A DNA stretch of 64,000 nt from Phlebotomus papatasi. Its lineage: Eukaryota > Arthropoda > Insecta > Diptera > Psychodidae. The stretch covers positions 59,272,001-59,336,000 of the forward strand of contig NC_077222.1 in NCBI RefSeq assembly GCF_024763615.1, given 5' to 3'. Every line of letters starts with the position of its first letter. Position 1 is the stretch's first letter. Both the position numbers and the translations under genes were made by a program. Below are positions 12,385-22,357 of this stretch, piece by piece. Under the pieces are notes generated by a model. It saw nothing but the letters and a program-made list of their open reading frames with translations. It did no database searches and was not told where the DNA came from.

Positions 12385-14913
12385 TACAATATATATAATA
12401 GGTGAAAGTGATTAAACAGATCTTTTAAAAAATGCAACATTTTTGGAAGCTTATTACCAAGATTTTTTGGATCGGAAAAACTTTTTCTCACCAAATTTCT
12501 TATCAGGGGTCTAAACCTTTGATAAGATTCTCTGGTAAAATTGACTCACTGGATATCTCACGGTAAGGGAAAAGTTCGTACATTTAAAATCCAGTGCTTG
12601 ATTTGCGTACACGTACATAATTAAACCCATTATTTGATGCTCGCATTGATTTTGATATGTTTTCTTTATTATGTTGGTTGGTAGGCTAGTTCACTCGATT
12701 TTAATTTTTTTCTCATAACTCTTCTTTAATCTATCTATGAATCATGTCTTAATTTATTCTTTTAAAAAATGTGTGTCATATTATGCTTTAATAAATTGCT
12801 ATCGCACCCCTGTACTTAATTATTGTGCAGATCTAGTCTTAAATGCTACTCTTTTCAGATTCTCTGTAGACAATGTAGTCAAACATTGTAACTTCCCCAT
12901 AAAACCGTTAAATTCTTATGATTAAAAGCGAAAATATATGTTTATGTTGCATGTGGATTGAAGGGGAAATGCAATTATTTCAGTTCAATAGATTTAATAA
13001 GTCTTGCAATTGAAGAGGAATTAGTCGAGGAGGTCAAACCTCATTGGGCAGAATGAAAATCTCTCTCTAATGCAATGCTTTATCTGCAGATTTTGAGAGA
13101 ATTTCAATTGTAAATCAGGGACATAATATTTTGCATAAGTAGAATAAGAGAATTGCAGTAGAATTATGAGATTTTTTGGCGCAATAAATTGAAGAACTGG
13201 AAATCATCTATCGATTGGGATATATGTTCACTTTAAGCAATTTTTGAGGGTAGTTGCTTTTGGATTTCTGATGGAAAAAGGGAGAGAAGCGGCAAAAAAT
13301 GCTGCAGAGAGACGAAAGTGACCGGTGGTCGGGTATTTTGGTTGTGTGCAAGATTGGATTGGATGGAGGATCTGTGTGGCATGCGCTAAGGGATGATTGT
13401 GCATCTCCCATATTATATCGGATCTGTAGTGTGTGCTGAGACCATTCAAACATCTGTCCGGGGAGAGGACTCAGCGACCAAAAGTGCCCCTGTGCCTTGC
13501 AAAAAAATCAACCGTATAAATATATGGTTGGATAAAATTTCCACATTTGCTGGGCCATTGGAGGGCAAAAGGGACCAAGAGGGAGGGAAACGAGTGAAGA
13601 ACAGTTGCTGTTTTTATTACAAACGATATTTATATGCCTATGTGTTTTTTTTTGGTCCTCAAAGCAGCCTCTAGCATGATGGTGACACATAAAATAATTC
13701 CATAAGGTTTATTGACAAAATGTGTGGGGGTTGTTCTTTGATGCTGTACACATACACCACAATGTATAAAACACACAAGGGGTGGATGAGATGAAAGAAA
13801 GTCTATCAAAAAAATCATATTTTCTAGAAGGGTATTGATTTGCGAGTGGTAACACTTCTAATGGATGAAGAGAGAATAGCAAAGATTCCGATTCTTTTGG
13901 TGATGTTTCACATCTATTCAGTTTTCTATCCTTTTTATTTGCTTTTCATTGTGCCAATTAGTGGCTCACATCAGTGGTTCCAAAAGAAAATTAATCATCT
14001 TTGGCGATTCGTCTTTGGAAATTTTCTTTTGGAAAAAAAAAGATCATCTTTTTTTTATTTACAATTTTTCTTTTGTAAAAAAACTCTGATTTATGAACTG
14101 TATCAGGTCCAACAAATATTATCAAACGTATTAAGGTTTGATAACATTTTAGTACAATCTTTAATATACATTTAAAATTTGAAATTTGCTAATACAAAAA
14201 GAATTACAACTCTGGACATGTATTGTGCAGCGAAGGCTAGTCCTCATACCTGAGATGTCAAAGGAAAATATAAGAACAGTATATTACTATCAATAAGAAC
14301 TGTTTAATTCTATTAATAAATTTATCATCTGAAATGTGAGAACAAACCTTGTTCATCACCATGTGTTTCTTACACAGTAGTTAGACCTAGCCATATAGTT
14401 TTTTTTAATTTCTTATGAAGCAAGAGTTTTTTATGAAATTTTGGCTTAGGATTGCATATTAGGGATACGGATCCGGATATTATCGAGTAAGTGCATGCTA
14501 AACTTGTTTAAAAACCAAAATTCTACGGGAAAAGTGTAATGCTAAGAAAAATAAAACATCTTACTTCACTGATAAGGAATCTAGAATATATAAGCCATGA
14601 CAATCTCAGAACTAAAATTTTAAAATTCTTAGCCAATAAGACTGATGATACAATACGTTACAGCATACTCAATATTGTCACTTCTTGAATAATTTTAAAG
14701 CGAGGCTAAGGACTGATTCAGATTTAAGTTTTAAGATTTAATACGTTGAAATTCAAAATTTTTATCTCACATCGACAGCTTAGAATATAAAAAGAATAAG
14801 TCGCGAATGGCCAACTTTACAGGAGAGCAACTTCAAGCTGAGATTTTACATGCTGATTATAGGATTTTTAAGATTTGTAACACTTAACTTTGGGAATAAA
14901 CTTTCTGGTATAA
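11564..14913. other. Intergenic, no gene recognised
   Basis: AT-rich DNA. About 12222-12280 shares ~60 bp of diverged similarity (GGAAAGCGCGGTACTTTCGG region) with 34195-34260, probably remnants of one dispersed repeat. About 13200-13800 is less AT-rich than its flanks and has several overlapping open frames on both strands, none with a recognisable motif. It could be regulatory. Confidence 0.45.
12341..12400. repeat. (TA)n microsatellite
   Basis: Nearly uninterrupted AT dinucleotides across about 60 bp, broken by AATAT and ACAAT. Confidence 0.9.
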
Positions 14914-15537
14914 TACAGTGGGACCTCGATAGAGTTAACCCCCAATAGATTCAATCTCCAGTAAAGTCATCAGCTATTTTTTTGCTCTACGAACTCCGAT
15001 AGTGTCAACTAGGCCCTAAATTGACTCCGATAGAGTCAACTTTTCTTTTATTATTGCACTAACATATTTTATTTATTTTAATATGATTTTTTCGAAATTA
15101 AAACCAGTCTTTTTGTGTACCAACACGTAACATTTTTAATACAAGAAAAAAATATTTATATAAGGACATGGTAATTTTATGATAAAATTCGTATATTAAC
15201 CATTTAATCATTTTCCAACAAAATAATTTAAAAATGGTCTTAAACATCTTATGCTGATCGAACTGTTAAAGAGACAGCTTGTTGTGATGATTTTTAGTTT
15301 TTATGCCACGATGACCCATGGTCACTTACGAATACGATTTTGGGCCAGAGGGTGTAGAACTTATGGATTAATTAAATAAGATATTGTACTATCGTGTTGA
15401 ATTTGCAATGATATACTATAAACATAAAATACTACCTCTTTATATCAAAATTTTATATTTTAAATGATTTTTTTCGGACTCCAATAGAGTCAACAGGCCT
15501 GGAAATAATTAGCTGAGTCTATCGAGGTCCCACTGTA
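14914..15537. mobile_element. Non-autonomous pogo/Tigger-like element with TA target duplication
   Basis: Terminal inverted repeats CAGTGGGACCTCGATAGA are perfect over 18 bp at 14916 and 15535 and flanked by TA on both sides (14914-14915, 15536-15537). TA target sites and CAGTxGxACCTCGAT-type ends are characteristic of the pogo branch of Tc1/mariner. The AATAGAGTCAAC motif also recurs just inside the ends. The 620-bp interior has no transposase frame. Confidence 0.8.
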
Positions 15538-17928
15538 TGTGTATTCACAGGGATGGTAGAGGATATCAAGGAGTATCCGACAAGCGAGAAAGCGAATTTT
15601 GCAAAAAATTGACTTATACGACTTATATTTTAACAAGTCTATATTGGATTATGAGTTTTGAATCTTTAAAATTTATCATAAAATCAGGTAAATATACTTA
15701 TTATGTTATTTTTTGTGTAACGAAAGAATTTACTATATTTTTCAATTGAAAGTTTCAGTGAAAAATATCATAGAACATAGAACACATTATCATTTTGTCC
15801 CAAAAGTGCAATTGTCATAAATCAATAATTTTTCACAATCATTTCTGTCGATTTAATGATGAAACGATCATGATCACTTTCATGCACTATCATCAATTGA
15901 TTGGCTGACAGGCATAAAAAAGGTAAAATTTATTGCTGGACTCTGTGGATACACGCAAAATCCACCCCCTTGTGGAAAAGAAAAGTGAGATGATCGATTA
16001 TTTTTAGCAAATGGTCTACTTTTGCATCGAAGCAGATGCTACTCAGTATAAAGAAAATATAGGACCAAAAAATTCAAAACACAAAAAAAATCACATTTAT
16101 AATATCATTCCTGACATTTTTCTGGCCATTTTTCCATCTTCCTCAGGGACTAATTAAGGAAAAAAGTCAATCTTTGCACGCAAAGTTATACCGTCAAAAG
16201 GAATGAGGAAGAGATCTTAAATAAGAGCCCGAGCAAAAAAAAATAAGGCGTTTTATTTCTACCGCATAATATTTTGTTACAAATCTGCTATTGAGTATAT
16301 TCGAAAATGGTTATTTCTTTTTGTCATCGAGATTGATTTTTGACCCTAGAAATAAGGGGGAAAATTTTAAGGATGTGTAAAACATCCACGTGTCTCATTT
16401 TTCTCGTCTATGCCATTTCTTTAATAATGCCAGAGAGATGAAGAAATTGGGGGAATAGGGAAGTGCTGCTAAATAAACTTATATTGGGTTTTTGAGGAGG
16501 GAGGGCAAAAAAGACCCTCATTTTGAGAAATGAGAAGAACACCCCAAGAATTTAGTTTCCAGCACGTGTCAGACGGAACGACGAAGACAAAAAAAATACA
16601 CCAAGAAATCACAGTTGAAATCTCATGAATTTCTTAGTAAAATGCGGAAAATTTACTCATAAGGTCTTTCTCCCAAGTTGAAAAGTCCTGCAGTCTGGAA
16701 TTGGTAGACACCCGCTTTCTCGCATACATAATTTTATTTTTGAAAAATGAAAACACTCTGTACATGAATAATTTACAAAAGAAATTTCTCTACAAGTTAA
16801 TTTGGATTAATTTAGGTCCTTTCTTTATTTTAATGCTCTGCTTCTCAATTAAAATATAAGATTATACATAATAATTCATTAGAAAAAGAATTGGCTATAA
16901 AACTTTACTCAATATTTAATTTAGCAAAAATATCATGAAGAATACATTGACTTCTTTAATAAGAAGTCTTTCTTTAAATATAACCTTTTCTGGATTATAG
17001 GTGTTTTACAAACTATCTTTTTTTTGGAAATCTATGCAATAATTAAACATCTACAGTCTTCAATATATTACTCTCATTTTCTTCTAACTCCTAATACAGT
17101 AAGATTTATTATTTAAATGTTTTACAAAAATATCGTCTTATTGGCAATTTATTGCACAACTCAATATTTTTTTTCTACAAATAGTTTTTTTTTTGTGGAA
17201 ATTTCTGAAATTCCTGATTTGAATTTGGTTTTGACTATTTTTTTTTGTTGTCTTTATTATTTTTTGGACAAATAGTGACGGGAAAGTTCTCAATTTTGTC
17301 GAATTACGTGACGTTCATATAGCATTAATAATTTGATAAATAATCCGAAAAAATCGTGTATGGAATAAGATATTTTGATTCAAAATTTTTAAAATTGTGT
17401 TGATTACCTTGCTCTCTGTAAAACCAAGTATTTTGGCCCACTTATTCTACAAGAATTAAAGAAGTGAAAGTATAAATCACCGTGAAAATTGTAACAAAGT
17501 TCTAGTATTTTCAAAATATAAGTTTCTCATGTCTTTACTACTTTCATAAACATGGAGTATTTCCATATAAAAACGTAGTGTTCAGATCCCAAAATTTAAA
17601 GAATGGCTATGACTTTGATCAGGAAATTTATTTAAATGTTTCATTGCAAATATTAAAAGTGAAGAGAAAATGTAATGCAGTTTTGATTTAAAATTTTGAA
17701 CGTTTGAACTCAATGAAACGTAATGAAAGATTTTAGGAAGATCATTTTTTTTTATAAAACCATGTTAGATGTTATTCTTGCACATTAGACATAGCTAGTT
17801 TTCACGGGTATCAGATTAAGTATGGCACTGGCTTTGAGACGTATTTTGGGTGCAATTTTCACACAAAATCAACGTTAAGTGAAAAATGTAAAGTATTTAA
17901 ATATAAAACAAAATTTCGACCAAAAGTT
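15538..17928. other. Intergenic, downstream of hunchback
   Basis: No gene seen. The sequence is AT-rich with poly-T tracts. It lies 3' of hunchback and may include distal 3' regulatory DNA, but I see no specific site cluster. Confidence 0.45.
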
Positions 17929-18065
17929 GGTTTTTGTACTTATAGCCTCTACACACTAGAGAAATTTATGTCCATATTGAAGATTTTTTTCCTGCACAAG
18001 CGTAGGGACTTTGCTTCAAGGACATAAATTTTTCTATTGTGTAGAGGCCGTTAGTACAGAAACCA
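17929..18065. mobile_element. MITE family E, copy 1 (CCTCTACACA termini)
   Basis: The core inverted repeat GCCTCTACACACTAGAGAAA (17945) pairs with its complement ending at 18048. Complementarity continues outside the core: GGTTTTTGTACTTA on the left against TAGTACAGAAACC on the right. The whole ~137 bp can fold as one hairpin. Related copies lie at 37815, 44521 and 53663, with a half copy at 28233. Confidence 0.65.
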
Positions 18066-18493
18066 CTTGTTGTTCATAAATAATGGGAGTATATAAGAAT
18101 AATAACTAACAGGGAACAACAATTTAGAGGAACTAAATCTTTTCTCAAATTTATCTGGTCCATATTTCTTTGAAGTTCTGTGAATACTATTCAAACACTA
18201 TCAATGATAGAAATTTTTCGATGATCTATAGGGAGAAACGAACTTGAAACACTTGCAATGCAATATAGAGTGAGTACTGTATCACTTAACTGTGTGCCCA
18301 AATGATTACAATGAAAAAGAAGCTTGGAAAAATCTTTTCCATAAAATTTTTAACGCTCTTAAATAGTAAAACTAGGACTGGATAATTTGTCCGATACGCA
18401 AAAAAAGTCTCAACAAACAAACGAATGAATTTCTATGAGAATAATGATGTTATATTTTATCTCTTTAACAATATGTTTTTTAACTGACCGAAT

Positions 18494-18499
18494 TTTATT
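18494..18499 (-). terminator. Candidate poly(A) signal of hunchback
   Basis: TTTATT on the + strand, which is AATAAA in the gene's direction, about 560 nt past the hunchback stop. Other A-rich variants occur nearby, so this choice is tentative. Confidence 0.3.
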
Positions 18500-19056
18500 T
18501 TATCATACACAACAGCTTTCATTTACAATATCTTCAGATCATTTATCAAATTATTGAATGGATGGTATGAGTCTCGACGATAGAATTCGACTATGGAATT
18601 TTGAAATACTTCTCAATTACAATTACACTTTTCTATAACATTTTTACTGAATATTTTATATATCATTCTATTTAGTTACAAATAATGTATTTTGTAACTC
18701 TACAAAAATAAGTATTTGTGTGAAAGAATATTCATCTTTCATTTTTATGAAATGTAAAAACACACCCTAATCTCGGTGATTTCATAAAACAGCGAGGGGA
18801 GAACGAATGGAATCGTTGATGTTTTATGAATCGGATTATTGTCTAGTTTTTTTTTTAAATATATATAAATGTTACATTCTCTGCAAAGTTGTGGTAGTGT
18901 ATTTATAGCGCACAGGAGGTTTGTTTCAATCTCCCTTCACTTTAAAATACGATTATCGTATTGGGACAGTGTTTTATACTTTAGTTTAGGGAGGAACTAA
19001 AGCACCTCCCCCTTTTTTTGGTGTCGTGGAAAAAATCGGGAAATGGCTTCCAGAGA

Positions 19057-20820
19057 TTAGGAATGAGGATTTCTCGCGATATGGAGGAAGAATGCCACAC
19101 GATCGTCACTCTTCTCTCCACACATGTTGCACTGGAAGACGTCATTGTAGCCATGGTATCCCATGTGGATGGTGTATAGAACAGCATCCTTGAAGGTGAT
19201 ATCACAAAATTTACATTCATACACTTGGGATACCTTCCTGCTAGACAAGTCTTCAATGGGTGACTGAGGTGGGAGCATTTCTTCATCTCGTGTCTCTTCA
19301 GTATTTTCTTCCGTGTCCACTTTGATTTCTTGCTCATCGTTAGGGGCAACTTTGGTGAGATCCAACCTAACTGCTCGACCCTTTCGTTTATTCTTTCCAG
19401 ATTGGGATGAAGTCGAACTGGCTGGGGATGAGTGAGACTTTTTGTCCTCTTCGACAAGTGATTCTCGATCAGTACTACTCGCTCTGCAAGATTGTTGAGT
19501 AAGATCTAGGGCAGTCGAAGCCAGAAGGTTCAACTCAGGTTGGTTGGGTTTAGTGTCTTCCGTAGTATCCATGTCTCGTGAGTGTTCATCGCTATTCCGC
19601 ATGGACGGAGAGATTTGGGAAAGTTGCTGCATGGCAAGAATTTGTTGAAAGTTAAGGTACGGAATAAGAGGCATACTTCCATTTTGGAGCATATTGGCGA
19701 AATTGGGTAACAGTCCCGATGCCATAGCAGCCAAAGGACTAGTAGCCTGAGTCTTGTTCTGCGTTGATGGACTAGTAGGTGGGGTTTTGGACTTAGTACC
19801 TTTGGGTGACTTTCTGGTTCTAGGACCCCTCCTAGTTCCATATACATCAATGATTGGCAGTGGATTGGGTGTTCCATCTGAATTGAGCACCATAGCTGGT
19901 TGATGGCGATACTTCCTGAGGTGGAGTTTCAGAGAGTGGCAGTACTTGGTGGCATACTTACATGTTGCACATCGGTACTGATAGATATTGCTATGTGACT
20001 TGAGATGTGAATTGAGCATGGATTTGTTCACGCAACTATAATCACACTGTTCGCATTTGAACGGTTTGGAGCCCAAGTGCTTGTGCAGATGGTACTCGAG
20101 ATGGTGTTTGTACTCTGTGACAAATGGACACAGGTGGCAAGTTAGGATCCGTTCGGGTTTCATGTGATTTCGACTATGTTCCCAGAAGTCCACTTTGGTT
20201 ATAGCATAGAAATCGCACTGCTTGCATCGGTACGTCTTGACCTTTCCGTGAGAATTAACTTTTGGTGTCCTTATGGCGTCATCATCGACATCACTGCAAT
20301 TGGATCGAGTCTCATCGTCCATGTCACAGTTGGCGTCCGTATTATCCGAACCATCCTCAATGTGTTTGGTATTTTTGGGTGATTTGGGTGGCGTCACGTT
20401 CATTGGGGGACTATTGGTGGGCGTCAGGTTGTTTAGTAATGGGTATGTCCCTTCAGTGCTCAAGAAACTCCTGGTCGGGGACTCATTGTTCTGTCGAACT
20501 GCAGGCTGATTCGTACTGTTAGGTGGGATCACAGCACTGGGGTATCCAGGTGGGGTCAAGGGATTGAAACCTGGTTGCCGCATCTGTGACATATGAAGTG
20601 ATGTAGCAGCATGAATTTCTCCATAAACGGATTGATTGCCATGATGGGATGACTCCTCACTGTGCATACTGGTTGGTGAACTTGCGCTGGATTCGTGCCC
20701 CATTGTTGTGTTCTGCCCAGTATATGTTGCAATATCTGGTGATTCCCTCTTTATGGGTACATTCCCATACCAGTGATGATCGTAGTTGATGGGTTGCTGT
20801 ATTACCTCCCAACTGTGCAT
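19057..20820 (-). CDS. hb: Hunchback gap-class zinc finger transcription factor
   Basis: Single coding exon, 587 aa, for the nuclear repressor/activator that patterns the anterior embryo and times neuroblast fates in flies. Landmarks in order: FNPLTPPG box (85-92), NVTPPKSPK box (141-149), acidic stretch (~155-182), and four C2H2 fingers with ligands C199/C202/H215/H219, C228/C231/H244/H248, C256/C259/H272/H276 and C284/C287/H300/H306. Then come the basic DGTPNP...DVYGTRRGPR block (315-334), a Pro/Ser linker, LDLT-containing segments (438-441, 486-489) and the C-terminal dimerising finger pair (C536/C539/H552/H556; C564/C567/H580/H586) ending in HS-stop. The start chosen is MHSWEVIQQ at 20820, because a TAATTGCAG acceptor ends one base upstream. 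The five extra codons of the longer open frame lie in the intron. It is shorter than Drosophila Hb (about 758 aa), mainly in the linkers; nothing is missing from the conserved boxes. Confidence 0.97.
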   Translation of the reverse strand: MHSWEVIQQPINYDHHWYGNVPIKRESPDIATYTGQNTTMGHESSASSPTSMHSEESSHHGNQSVYGEIHAATSLHMSQMRQPGFNPLTPPGYPSAVIPPNSTNQPAVRQNNESPTRSFLSTEGTYPLLNNLTPTNSPPMNVTPPKSPKNTKHIEDGSDNTDANCDMDDETRSNCSDVDDDAIRTPKVNSHGKVKTYRCKQCDFYAITKVDFWEHSRNHMKPERILTCHLCPFVTEYKHHLEYHLHKHLGSKPFKCEQCDYSCVNKSMLNSHLKSHSNIYQYRCATCKYATKYCHSLKLHLRKYRHQPAMVLNSDGTPNPLPIIDVYGTRRGPRTRKSPKGTKSKTPPTSPSTQNKTQATSPLAAMASGLLPNFANMLQNGSMPLIPYLNFQQILAMQQLSQISPSMRNSDEHSRDMDTTEDTKPNQPELNLLASTALDLTQQSCRASSTDRESLVEEDKKSHSSPASSTSSQSGKNKRKGRAVRLDLTKVAPNDEQEIKVDTEENTEETRDEEMLPPQSPIEDLSSRKVSQVYECKFCDITFKDAVLYTIHMGYHGYNDVFQCNMCGEKSDDRVAFFLHIARNPHS

Positions 20821-20821
20821 C

Positions 20822-20879
20822 CTGCAATTAGGCATGGAAGATGAGGATGGTTAGTGAAAGTGGCGCTTAATTAGCTTAC
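20822..20879 (-). other. Probable 58-nt leader intron of hunchback
   Basis: In the gene's direction the sequence reads GTAAGC (donor, 20879), then a TTTCACTAACC branch-point-like motif about 30 nt before TAATTGCAG (acceptor, 20822). The exon resumes with G then ATG. A 5' leader intron ending just before the start codon is also known in Drosophila hb. The donor's exon side (ATC) is weak, so a more distal donor is possible. Confidence 0.5.
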
Positions 20880-21169
20880 GATGTCAGGGAGTCGCCCTCA
20901 TGGATTGCCAACTAATGAAGTCCAATTATGGAAAAGACACACATGACCAAAATATAAATAAACACCCCAAACCACAGGGCTATATCGGCTAAAGCATTAA
21001 TAAGGGAAATTCAATGATTCCTCCCAAGCTTGCCATTACCAATTTTCAATGCGTTGCAAACTATCAATCTGATATAATATCGCTATAATGCATAACTCGA
21101 GTCGACTGAGGGTGTGGATAGTGTGGGGTGATAGAAAGGACTCCACCCCTGTCCACCATACTGATACTG

Positions 21170-21178
21170 TATATATAT
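21170..21178 (-). promoter_or_regulatory. Possible TATA box for the hunchback leader exon
   Basis: TATATATA on the minus strand about 350 bp upstream of the hb ATG, inside a GC-richer patch. A start ~30 bp downstream would give a leader exon of roughly 270 nt before the donor at 20879. A TCAGTC initiator-like site sits at 21109-21104 but at the wrong distance for this TATA. No clustered Bicoid-type TAATCC sites were seen nearby. Confidence 0.25.
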
Positions 21179-21525
21179 GAGAAGTATGAGGGATAGAGTA
21201 AGGGTTGTTTTTTCTTCATCTCCTTTATGCTCTCGGGCGCGATTTTATTGCCTAAACTCACTTGGAACATTTCACAAGGAAAGAGCTATTGTAATTGAAT
21301 TCTTTAAACATTTTTTTCGTAAGATCTCTAACAACTAGACAAATTAGATATTCAACGATATTTTGGACTACATTTCAGGAACTTGGATATTCAAATTTTT
21401 CTCACTTTGTGAAAAAAAGAAAATCCCATTGTTTCAATAATTATTTTACAGTAACTTATATATTTTATTAATGAGCAACAAATAATATTTTATTACTCCT
21501 TAAGAATTTCTATTTAACAAAGTAA

Positions 21526-21921
21526 GGGCAGAATCACAATGCCAGTAAAATAATGCTCACCTTATTTTGTTAATTCATTGGAATTCGTAAACAAATTTTC
21601 CATTACCGTGTTACCTTATCTCATACTCGGTGGCACTAGGTGAAAATAATAAAGAAAATTGAAGAAATAAAACGAAAATGCGATAAACGGTGAGCAAAAA
21701 AAAACTGTACGATTAATTTCTCTTACAGTTTTTTTGTTCGCCGTTTATCGAATTTTCGTTTTATTTCTTCAATTTTCTGATACTATTTTCACCTAGTGCC
21801 ACCGAGTATGGGATAAGGTAATACGATCATCGAAAATTTGCGTATAAGAAATGAAAATACATAAATTAACGAAATACGGTGAAGCTACGGCGAGCATTTT
21901 ATTGTCAATGTGATTCTGCCC
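21526..21921. mobile_element. PIF/Harbinger-type MITE forming a long hairpin
   Basis: Terminal inverted repeats begin GGGCAGAATCACA and are flanked by the trinucleotide TAA on both sides (21523-21525 and 21922-21924). TWA duplications and GGG-starting ends are typical of PIF/Harbinger. The interior is a near-perfect palindrome centred near 21713: about 21607-21705 (CTTATCTCATACTCGGTGGC, then AAATTGAAGAAATAAAACGA) pairs with about 21720-21820. The transcript would form a ~200-nt hairpin. It lies ~0.7 kb upstream of the hb start. Non-coding. Confidence 0.8.
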
Positions 21922-22357
21922 TAAACTATAAATTAATTATTTATGTTATTCTTGTGATATATTAAAATTCAAATAAAGAATGTTTTAATATTTTTGTGCT
22001 CTGAATAAAAATATTAAAATATTAATTATAAAAATTAAAGTGTGGTTTGTTTTTGGTTTTTCGTCCAAAAATCATATTTTTCTAAATACATTTTTTTAAG
22101 AAAGACTTTGTAAGTTTAATAACTTGAATTTTAATGGTTTATATAGACTACAAAAATATTTTTAAAATATATTTGGTAAAAAGTTTTGTAAATGCATTCA
22201 CCAGGCTAATGTAGATGTACTTTGTGCATTGCGAAAGTGAGACAATATTATTATTATCTCTTAAAGAAAATTTGGCTGTAGCAGATTGATAAAAAGGGTC
22301 AGTAAATATCATTTTGTAAACGGTTAATAAAGCATTTACAGTGTATGAAAATAATAA

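Noticed and set aside
12222..12600. A family L-like MITE at the GGGGAAAGCGCGG sequence
   Set aside because: The apparent second end is in the same orientation, not inverted. Only diverged similarity to 34195 remains.
13208..13818. A coding gene in the GC-richer patch
   Set aside because: Overlapping frames on both strands, no domain motif, no consistent splice sites.
18000..19056. Nanos response element in the hunchback 3' flank
   Set aside because: I looked for GTTGT followed by a Pumilio-type TGTANATA on the minus strand. Partial matches occur (for example near 18526 and 18615) but none in the right order and spacing.
19530..20522. Several open frames overlapping hunchback in other frames and on the + strand
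   Set aside because: Shadows of the GC-richer hb coding exon with no homology of their own.
20840..21500. Bicoid-type TAATCC cluster at the hb promoter
   Set aside because: Only isolated weak matches; the clear GATAATCC nearby lies in a mobile element end.
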